From a bacterium (GTDB taxonomy: Bacteria; Zixibacteria; MSB-5A5; GN15; FEB-12), in the NCBI GenBank assembly GCA_016708025.1, contig JADJGQ010000001.1, positions 372,001 through 436,000 on the forward strand: DNA of 64,000 nucleotides, read 5' to 3'. Position numbers and translations under genes: made by a program. The notes beneath the pieces were generated by a model. The model made no database searches, was not told the origin of the DNA, and saw only the letters and a list, made by a program, of their open reading frames with translations. Every line of letters begins with the position of its first letter. Positions within the stretch are counted from its first letter, which is position 1. This document shows positions 57,721 through 64,000 of the stretch, one piece after another.

Positions 57721-60675
57721 ATGAGTCTTTCCTCACAACAGTTTGTCATTGATAACCGCCTACTGGCAATCGAGGAGTTACTTCGTCAGCGTAAGTACCC
57801 CGCGGCACTCCGCGAGTGTGAAGCGCTCGATGAAGCGATTTTCGCGGACAGCGATCTTGAGACAGGGCTTTTGCTTTCGCTCAAGGCAGATTGTCAGTTT
57901 TCTGCCGCTTCCTATCGGACCGCGATCGAGTATGGTCTTCGCGGCGCCAAACTTCTGGCTGATTTCCCGGTCAACAAGAGATTCGGACGAGTCCAATTGG
58001 TTTTGTCCAAGTCCTATGCTGCGTTGGGTGATCTCAAGAACGCGGAAATGCGTGCTCGAGATGCTCTGGCGTCGTATCGTCGCGGTGGCGACCGGGAAGG
58101 TCAGATCGATGCCTTGAACGAGTTGGCCAGAACATCGTTCATTCGGTGCGATTTCCATGCGGCGAGTGATTTCCTGGCCGATGCGATCAACATGATCGTC
58201 GATAATCCCCGCAAGCTCGCACAGTTGACCGGTAACCTGGGTCGTATTCGACTCCTGCTTGGTCAGTGGGCGCTGGCGGAAACCGATCTGAATACCGCGC
58301 TGTCCTACAATCAGCGTCATAATGAAGAGATCTCCGAGGCGCTGAATCTTTTGTCTCTGGGGTATCTGCAACTGCGTCGCCGGGAGTTTGTCGCTTCCGC
58401 CCGCTTACTGGAGAAAGCGAATGCGTTGATCGTGCGCCTTGAACTGAAGCGCGAGCGCGTTATTTATCTCGAGTATGCCGGCGAACTGGCGCTCGAACGG
58501 GGCGACACGGTCCGGGCCAAGCATCTGTTGCAGGAAGCGTATCAGGCCGGACGACTGCTTGCTCCCGAATCATCGCTGGTCACGCAGTGCGCCCGTCGTT
58601 TGGCAGAGGCCGAACTGGCGCTGGACAATCTGGACGAAGCGATGAAGTATGCCCAGAAGGGGCTGGAGCTTTCGTTGCAATTGGGTGAAAAGGGTGAGGT
58701 TGCCATGACCCGCCTGGTGATCGCCCGGATATTTACCGCGCGTCAGGAGTTTGGCGATGCGGTTGAGCATGTGCGAGCGGCAGTTGAATTGGCGCGACAG
58801 GTGGGGGATCCTATGGATCTCGCGAAGAGCCTGTTGGTGTACGCCGAAGTGAAAATGGCCGCCGGCTCCGATGAGCATGAGATCATCCGCTCGTCGCTGG
58901 ATGAAGCGGCGCGTATTTTCCGGAAACTCAAATTGGAATTCTGGCAAGCCGAGACGGATTTCCGTTCGGGGATGTTTGCCTGTCAGCGCGGCGATCTGTC
59001 GCGCGGTTTCCGCAAGATCAGCCGGGCAGAGAAGCTCTTTATGGCGCTGGACGACCGTCCCAAAGTGCGCGCGGTGAGCCAGTTCCTGCATTCATTGACC
59101 GACCAGGCAGTGGCGCTGGCGGTTTCCGAAGAGAACGAATTTAAAGTATTCGGTAATCTGATCAGCAAGCCGGAGATGCGGGATCTCAAGACGATCCAGA
59201 TCGACGACGTGCTGAAAGCCCTGATCCGGAAGACCAATGCAAATCGGTCGCTGATCTTCTCACCGGATTTTGAGGGGACTCAGGTGGTGGCGTCCTGGCA
59301 GTTGGCCCCGATGCAGGTCAAGAAGTTTATCGACAGTTTCCAGCCGTTATTGGGTCAGGAGATCTCGCAATTGCGACCGACCCTGTTGCTGGATTGCCGT
59401 CGCGATCCGTATATCAATGGATTATTCCCGGATACGCCGGAAGCGATCGCCAGCGTGATCGTCGTGCCATTCACCATGGCCGACCAATGTACGCGCTATC
59501 TGTATATCGATAAACTGTCGGTCGACAATATGCTGAATCCGTTCAGCCAGGCGGAACTGAATTTTGCGGTCGGATTCACCGACCTGATCGCCTTCAAATC
59601 AGCCGAACTCCAGAAGATGAAGCTGATGGAGGACAACCGTCGACTCAAAGCGCAGTTGATGGAGAAGGCGGCGTTTCCGAATATCATCACGCAGAATTCG
59701 AAGATGCTCGAGATGCTGGCGCAGCTTCGCCAGGTGATCGACTCACCGATCTCGATCACGATCGAAGGGGAGACGGGGACCGGCAAGGATCTGGTCGCTC
59801 GAGCGATCCACTATAATTCGGTTCGTCGCAATAAGCGGTTCATTTCGGTGAACTGTGCGGCGCTCCCGGAGACGTTGCTTGAGTCCGAGCTGTTCGGCTA
59901 CAAGCGCGGCGCATTCACCGGTGCGGATCGGGACAAGTCCGGATTATTCGAAGAGGCCGATGGCGGTACCTTCTTCCTGGACGAAGTAGCGGATATGCCG
60001 CTATCCATTCAGGCGAAAGTGCTCCGCGTGCTGGAATCGAAAGAATTGGTCAGGCTGGGAGAGACGGTGCCACGGACGGTGGATGTCCGGATCATATCCG
60101 CGACCAACAAAGAACTGAAAGACCAGATGGCCAAGGGGCTTTTCCGGCAGGATCTCTATTATCGTCTGTCGGCGTTGTCGTATCATCTTTCGCCGCTTCG
60201 TGAGCGGAGAGAAGATATTCCGCTGCTGGTCGGACATTTCCTGGAAGAGAGCCGCAAGCGGGTCACTCCGGAAGCGTTGCGCGCCCTGATGGCGTATGAC
60301 TGGCCGGGGAATATTCGCGAACTGGAGAACGAGATCAAAAAGCTGGTCCTGTTGTCCGGGGAGAACGAAGAGATCGTGCTGGAACTGCTTTCCGGAAAGA
60401 TCTCCAGTCCGTTTGCCTCAGCCTCGACGGTGGCAGTTGCCATTCCGCAGGGGAATGGGACGGGGATGTCTGATGAGGATGTGAATTTCGGCGACACCTA
60501 TTCGCTGTACGACTACCTCGCGTTCTGGGAGAAGAAGTTCATTGTCAAGGCGTTGCGCGAACAGCGTGGGATCAAAAAGCACGCGGCCGCAACCCTGAAT
60601 ATACCTGAATCGACCTTGCGTCTGAAGATCAAGCAGTACAATATCGACCTCGATCGTCTCGACGCAATTTCCTGA
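57721..60675 (+). CDS. TPR-GAF-sigma54 interaction domain transcription activator
   Basis: A 984-residue cytoplasmic regulator. Residues ~1-470 are helical TPR-type repeats, ~480-640 a GAF-like domain, ~655-880 the AAA+ sigma54-activating domain, and ~940-984 a Fis-type helix-turn-helix (KHAAATLNIPESTLRLKIKQ). Walker A is GETGTGKD at 683-690, the sigma54-contacting GAFTGA loop is intact at 730-735, and Walker B is GGTFFLDEVAD. No receiver domain, so control is probably through TPR or GAF ligands rather than phosphorylation. I found no clear -24/-12 promoter nearby, so its targets are unknown. It follows the small secreted protein gene. Confidence 0.88.
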   Translation: MSLSSQQFVIDNRLLAIEELLRQRKYPAALRECEALDEAIFADSDLETGLLLSLKADCQFSAASYRTAIEYGLRGAKLLADFPVNKRFGRVQLVLSKSYAALGDLKNAEMRARDALASYRRGGDREGQIDALNELARTSFIRCDFHAASDFLADAINMIVDNPRKLAQLTGNLGRIRLLLGQWALAETDLNTALSYNQRHNEEISEALNLLSLGYLQLRRREFVASARLLEKANALIVRLELKRERVIYLEYAGELALERGDTVRAKHLLQEAYQAGRLLAPESSLVTQCARRLAEAELALDNLDEAMKYAQKGLELSLQLGEKGEVAMTRLVIARIFTARQEFGDAVEHVRAAVELARQVGDPMDLAKSLLVYAEVKMAAGSDEHEIIRSSLDEAARIFRKLKLEFWQAETDFRSGMFACQRGDLSRGFRKISRAEKLFMALDDRPKVRAVSQFLHSLTDQAVALAVSEENEFKVFGNLISKPEMRDLKTIQIDDVLKALIRKTNANRSLIFSPDFEGTQVVASWQLAPMQVKKFIDSFQPLLGQEISQLRPTLLLDCRRDPYINGLFPDTPEAIASVIVVPFTMADQCTRYLYIDKLSVDNMLNPFSQAELNFAVGFTDLIAFKSAELQKMKLMEDNRRLKAQLMEKAAFPNIITQNSKMLEMLAQLRQVIDSPISITIEGETGTGKDLVARAIHYNSVRRNKRFISVNCAALPETLLESELFGYKRGAFTGADRDKSGLFEEADGGTFFLDEVADMPLSIQAKVLRVLESKELVRLGETVPRTVDVRIISATNKELKDQMAKGLFRQDLYYRLSALSYHLSPLRERREDIPLLVGHFLEESRKRVTPEALRALMAYDWPGNIRELENEIKKLVLLSGENEEIVLELLSGKISSPFASASTVAVAIPQGNGTGMSDEDVNFGDTYSLYDYLAFWEKKFIVKALREQRGIKKHAAATLNIPESTLRLKIKQYNIDLDRLDAIS

Positions 60676-60720
60676 TAGGCAACTTGCCTGGCGGAGCCAT
60701 TTGGTTGTATCTTGGCCGCC

Positions 60721-61539
60721 ATGCCAGTTGCCCTTTTTTATTCCCATTTTTCAACCTCCCCACAATTTAACATGGCGTTCGACGAGTGGATGCTCGAACA
60801 GGTGATGCAATCACCCGGCTCGGTATTTCTTCGCCTGTACACCTGGCAGCCAGAGGGGATCACCTTTGGGTTCAACCAGCGCCAGGAATCGGCCATCAAC
60901 TGGCAGAAAGTGGGGGAGACCGCGGTGATTCGGCGAGTTACCGGCGGGAGGGCGCTTTTTCACGATCAGTCAGAATTAACCTACTCAATTGCAGTGAATA
61001 TGCGGGATCAGGGCGCGGATCGGCTCGTCGGCTCCTTGTCTGCGGTCTCGGCGAATCTGTCCGAGGCGCTCGGTCAGTTCCTGGGAGAGGTCGGAATACA
61101 GGCAAGATATGAGCGGCAATCGGCTCCGGAGAACGCACATCCTGCGTTTTTTCACAAAGCTCCCTGCTTTGCCTCGGCCGCCAAGTACGAGTTGATGGCA
61201 GGGGGGCGGAAGGTAGTCGCTTCGGCCCAGAAACGATTGGGGGATGCACTGTTACAGCACGGCTCGATCAAGCTCGCGGGGTTGTGTCGTCATCCGGCAC
61301 TGGATGCCGATGTGGAGCAAATTGACGATTTTTTACCGGCCATCGACGAAACGGACTTTGGACAACATGCAGAGCTGTTTCGTCTGGTGATGGGGAAGGG
61401 TCTGGGAGTAGAATTTGCGCCGGCACTGTGCGACTTCGCACAGATGGAGCGGATAGCTGAGCAGGTTGAGCGGGTTAACACAGCGCCGTGCGAGCGGCGT
61501 GAAATCATTAAACAAAGCAGAGGCGCAAGTAGTCTATAG
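60721..61539 (+). CDS. lipoate-protein ligase A-family protein
   Basis: A 272-residue member of the LplA/LipM/biotin-ligase fold that attaches or transfers lipoyl or octanoyl groups to E2 and GcvH domains. The fold motifs are RRVTGGRALFHDQSELTYS near 69-87 and the Lys-containing GGRKVVASAQKR. A single Cys near 140 (KAPCFAS) lies where the LipM-type octanoyltransferases carry their catalytic Cys, so a transferase role is also possible. Start ATG 60721 gives MPVALFYSHFS; a TTG three codons upstream is in frame. No ribosome-binding site is obvious. Confidence 0.8.
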   Translation: MPVALFYSHFSTSPQFNMAFDEWMLEQVMQSPGSVFLRLYTWQPEGITFGFNQRQESAINWQKVGETAVIRRVTGGRALFHDQSELTYSIAVNMRDQGADRLVGSLSAVSANLSEALGQFLGEVGIQARYERQSAPENAHPAFFHKAPCFASAAKYELMAGGRKVVASAQKRLGDALLQHGSIKLAGLCRHPALDADVEQIDDFLPAIDETDFGQHAELFRLVMGKGLGVEFAPALCDFAQMERIAEQVERVNTAPCERREIIKQSRGASSL

Positions 61540-61843
61540 CATACGAAGTTAGAGTGCGAAGGGGAGAAAAATAGCGCTTGACTTCCCCCGCGATTTGCGG
61601 CTACTTTTCCGGCTGCTGCCGGTCTGCAGATGTTGGTTTGGCCGGTTTGTGTAAGTGAATGATAGGGTTGGATATTAAGATTGCTGCTCTTGCCTACATC
61701 GTCTGGCGAAGCCCCCTCGCTTTCTTCTGATCCAACTAGTTGACACCGATGGTGAGACAACTGGCGTACCGAACGACACCGTTGTGGTAGCGCCGCTGGA
61801 ATCGCGAATGTTCGAATGTGCTGATATGTCAGGAGGAAGAGAA
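61540..61843. other. intergenic stretch before the second TonB receptor
   Basis: Two small hairpins lie in tandem (CCGC/GCGG at 61588-61600 and CCGGC/GCCGG at 61609-61622) with a short T-run between them; they may terminate the ligase gene. TTGACT (61578-61583) and TTGACA (61740-61745) are -35-like but lack good -10 boxes. A frame in phase with the receptor stays open upstream but has no start or family match. Confidence 0.4.
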
Positions 61844-64000
61844 ATGCACGGCGTTGCTAAACGACTGCTTCTCGGTTTCGTAATCTGTGTCGGCGTGGTA
61901 GCGATCATGAGTGCATCGCTGTTTGCCGCTTCGACCGGTCAGATCAAAGGACGACTGGTCGACAAGGAGACCGGAGAGCCAGTCATTGGTGCATCGGTTC
62001 TGGTCGTCGGTACCAAGTTTGGTGCCATGTCGGATCCGGATGGCCGCTATATGATCGCCCGGCTTGATCCCGGTAAGTATAGCCTCAAGATCTCATCGGT
62101 TGATTACAGTACGGTTGACGTCACAGATGTCGAGGTCAAGTCGGACTTCACGACCGAAGTGAATCAGAAGCTGAACAAGAAAGTGACGGACCTGGATGAT
62201 GTCATCTCGGTTATCGCCACCGCTGACCCGATCCAGAAGTACGAGACCTCAAACATCTCGTCGATCACTTCGGCCACGATTTCGAAGAAGCCGGTGCAAA
62301 CGGTCGACGCCTTGTTGAAGAACGTTGCCGGTGTGCAGACCACGACCTCGGGTCAGGTTTTCATTCGCGGCGGTCGCGCTGGTGAAGTTGCGTATATCGT
62401 CGATGGTGTGCCGATCGGTGACCCGCTGGGCGGAACCGGTGGCGCTGGCGCGAACCTCTCGTTGGTGTCGGGTTCGATTCAGGAGATCCAGATCATTAAA
62501 GACGGATTTGACCCTGAATACGGAAACGCACTGTCCGGTATCGTCAAGCTGACCTCGCAGACGGGTAACAAAGACAACACCCGCATCAACATGCAGTTCA
62601 TCACCGACGATCTGGGAACGCAGGACCTGAACAAGTATTCGCGTAACTACGATTATATTCGCGGTTCCATTTCCGGTCCGGACCAGTTCTTCACCAAGAA
62701 GATCCTCCCGGCGTTCGGCTTGAATTTCCTGGCCGACAAAGAGTTTACGTACTACATCTACGGCGAAACCGAGATGTCGAACGGCATCTATCAATATGAT
62801 GATTACGATACCCGCATCACGACGCGTGAATTCGGGACGACTGACTTTTTCGGGCTGTTCAACATTCCATACAAGTCGGATAACCGGTATTTCTGGCAGG
62901 CGAACCTGAAGTTCCGTCCGCGTCAGAATCTGAACTTCATTCTCTCATATAAGTATTCGAAGCGTCGCTGGACGCCGTTTAGCTGGCAGTATCGCTACAG
63001 TTCATCGACCGCCCCGATCGCACAGGATCAGTGGCAGTCGGTCTCGCTGGAAATGTCCCAGGAGATCTCGAAGAATATGAGCTACGAAGCGGTCTTCTCA
63101 TTCTATGAGAAGAATGTGCGCCAGCAGCCGGGTGACCCGGACAACCCGGGTAAGGGACTTAATCCTGATCAGTTCTACCTCGAGTCCGAGTGGGAATCAT
63201 TCACCGATCGAAACGGCAACGGTATATATGACGCACCTGAGCCGCTGATCAACCTGTACCCTGACTCTGCCGTCTACGGCACCGACTTCTCCGGGCCGAA
63301 CTATACTCGTGGTGATTACCCGATAGAGTTCAATATGCAGACGGGCGAAGCATATTTCGCGGATTTCCGCTTCAATGATAATGGATTGGCTGATGACCTC
63401 GAAGGCGAACCGTTTGTCGACCTGAATAACAATGGTGTTTGGGATCAGGGAGATTACCTGAACGACAAAAACGGTAACCATGTTCTTGATTCCGAACGGC
63501 TCAAACCGATCAACCAGCGCGAGCCGGAAACCTTTATCGATGGTGACTCGGTCCGCGGCGAACCGTATACCGACATTAATGGTAACGGCGTTTATGACAA
63601 CGGTGTCGACGGATTTATCCGGTCCTCTGATAAGACCATCAACCAGGACCTCAATTATAATGGTCGTCACGACGGTCCCGAAAATACCTCCCCATTTCAG
63701 TGGGAGCCTTCGATCCCGTATTACGATCGCAACGGAAACGGGATATTCGATCTGCCCAACGGTCTGTATGACCCGGGAGAAAAGTTTGTCGATCGAAACG
63801 GGAATGGCGAGTACGATTACGGTGGTACCTCGAACTTCCTGAATCCGGGGAGTTTTGACGAGGATGTGGTCTGGCACCGTCGCAAAACGCGCACCTGGCG
63901 CGGCGAGGTGAAAGGGTTCCGCCAGTTGGGGAACCACCAGCTCAAGGCCGGCTTTGCAATGTCCAAAGAGCTCTTCTCGTATGAAGAGATCGAAATGTCC
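61844..64000 (+). CDS. TonB-dependent receptor with Ca-binding-type repeats (partial, runs off the window)
   Basis: The first 719 codons of an outer-membrane receptor, open at the window end. AGGAGG eight bases upstream fixes the ATG at 61844. Signal peptide ends near LFAAS. A carboxypeptidase-regulatory-like domain follows (GQIKGRLVDKETGEPVIGA), then a plug with VFIRGGRAGEVAYIVDGVP and the start of the barrel. From residue 455 to about 670, in what should be an extracellular loop, at least seven D-x-N-x-N-x-x-x-D elements occur, e.g. DRNGNGIYD, DLNNNGVWD, DINGNGVYD, DRNGNGEYD. They resemble dockerin/EF-hand-type Ca loops. It is similar in layout to the receptor at 30244-32916 but without such repeats there. 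Confidence 0.87.
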   Translation, partial: MHGVAKRLLLGFVICVGVVAIMSASLFAASTGQIKGRLVDKETGEPVIGASVLVVGTKFGAMSDPDGRYMIARLDPGKYSLKISSVDYSTVDVTDVEVKSDFTTEVNQKLNKKVTDLDDVISVIATADPIQKYETSNISSITSATISKKPVQTVDALLKNVAGVQTTTSGQVFIRGGRAGEVAYIVDGVPIGDPLGGTGGAGANLSLVSGSIQEIQIIKDGFDPEYGNALSGIVKLTSQTGNKDNTRINMQFITDDLGTQDLNKYSRNYDYIRGSISGPDQFFTKKILPAFGLNFLADKEFTYYIYGETEMSNGIYQYDDYDTRITTREFGTTDFFGLFNIPYKSDNRYFWQANLKFRPRQNLNFILSYKYSKRRWTPFSWQYRYSSSTAPIAQDQWQSVSLEMSQEISKNMSYEAVFSFYEKNVRQQPGDPDNPGKGLNPDQFYLESEWESFTDRNGNGIYDAPEPLINLYPDSAVYGTDFSGPNYTRGDYPIEFNMQTGEAYFADFRFNDNGLADDLEGEPFVDLNNNGVWDQGDYLNDKNGNHVLDSERLKPINQREPETFIDGDSVRGEPYTDINGNGVYDNGVDGFIRSSDKTINQDLNYNGRHDGPENTSPFQWEPSIPYYDRNGNGIFDLPNGLYDPGEKFVDRNGNGEYDYGGTSNFLNPGSFDEDVVWHRRKTRTWRGEVKGFRQLGNHQLKAGFAMSKELFSYEEIEMS

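Noticed and set aside
60681..60720. sigma54 (-24/-12) promoter near the activator
   Set aside because: TGGC-type sequences occur, but the fixed spacing to a GC at -12 is not met here or upstream of 57303 and 61844.
63197..63937. 246-codon minus-strand reading frame
   Set aside because: It is the antisense shadow of the Asp/Asn/Gly-rich repeats of the TonB receptor.
1..64000. CRISPR array, prophage, insertion sequence or toxin-antitoxin pair
   Set aside because: No regularly spaced repeats, transposase, integrase, capsid, or toxin-antitoxin-like small gene pair was seen in any frame.

Overview
The window looks like a chromosomal segment of an uncultured, strictly or facultatively anaerobic Gram-negative bacterium of the FCB superphylum. 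My best guess is a Zixibacteria-like lineage; this is inferred from gene content, not from a marker tree. The pointers are TonB-dependent receptors with carboxypeptidase-regulatory-like N-domains, a PorV/PorQ-family barrel, a C-terminal sorting motif of the NYPNPFNPSTT type, a B12-dependent ribonucleotide reductase and two soluble group 3 [NiFe] hydrogenases. Base composition is moderately GC-rich throughout, with no sharp change that would mark an island. I saw no tRNA, rRNA, CRISPR array, insertion sequence or prophage.

Region by region. 1-1063: non-coding, with a convincing small RNA on the minus strand (345-484) under a near-consensus sigma-70 promoter, and a promoter with an inverted repeat in front of the first operon. 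1064-11217: ten tightly coupled genes hdrC-hdrB-hdrA(N half)-nuoE-nuoF-nuoG/hdrA(C half)-mvhD-mvhG-mvhA-maturation protease, predicted to encode a hydrogenase/heterodisulfide-reductase/NADH-dehydrogenase electron-bifurcating complex in which HdrA is split over two polypeptides. 11231-14565 (minus): nadE and a PafA-like phosphatase. 14988-20042: a group 3b (NADP-linked, sulfhydrogenase-type) [NiFe] hydrogenase operon with a cyclic-nucleotide-binding-domain protein and its own protease. 20044-24879: a small membrane protein, nrdJ, a possible Roadblock-like protein, a second highly structured RNA on the minus strand (23600-23821), acpS and pyrE.

24910-29961 (minus): a five-gene signalling operon consisting of a substrate-binding protein, a HAMP sensor kinase, two stand-alone receivers and a receiver-kinase hybrid. 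30244-36690: a TonB receptor, a large secreted protein and a PorV-like barrel, closed by a strong terminator. 36811-39878: a secreted HExxH protein and a soluble transhydrogenase. 39881-44590 (minus): dnaX-ybaB-recR followed by a polytopic membrane protein and a TPR protein. 44740-49508: outer-membrane, sorted secreted, S41 protease and lipoprotein genes. 50157-56983: aspS-phoH-HD phosphodiesterase-ybeY-corC. 57303-61539: a small secreted Gly/Ser-rich protein, a 984-residue TPR-GAF-sigma54 activator, and a lipoate ligase family protein. 61844-64000: the first 719 codons of another TonB receptor carrying at least seven Ca-binding-type repeats.

The metabolic theme is H2-linked redox balance. 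The 3c-type complex could couple H2, NAD(H), ferredoxin and a thiol/disulfide. The 3b enzyme would link H2 to NADP(H), and SthA can equilibrate NADH and NADPH. The envelope genes point to secretion and uptake of large substrates.
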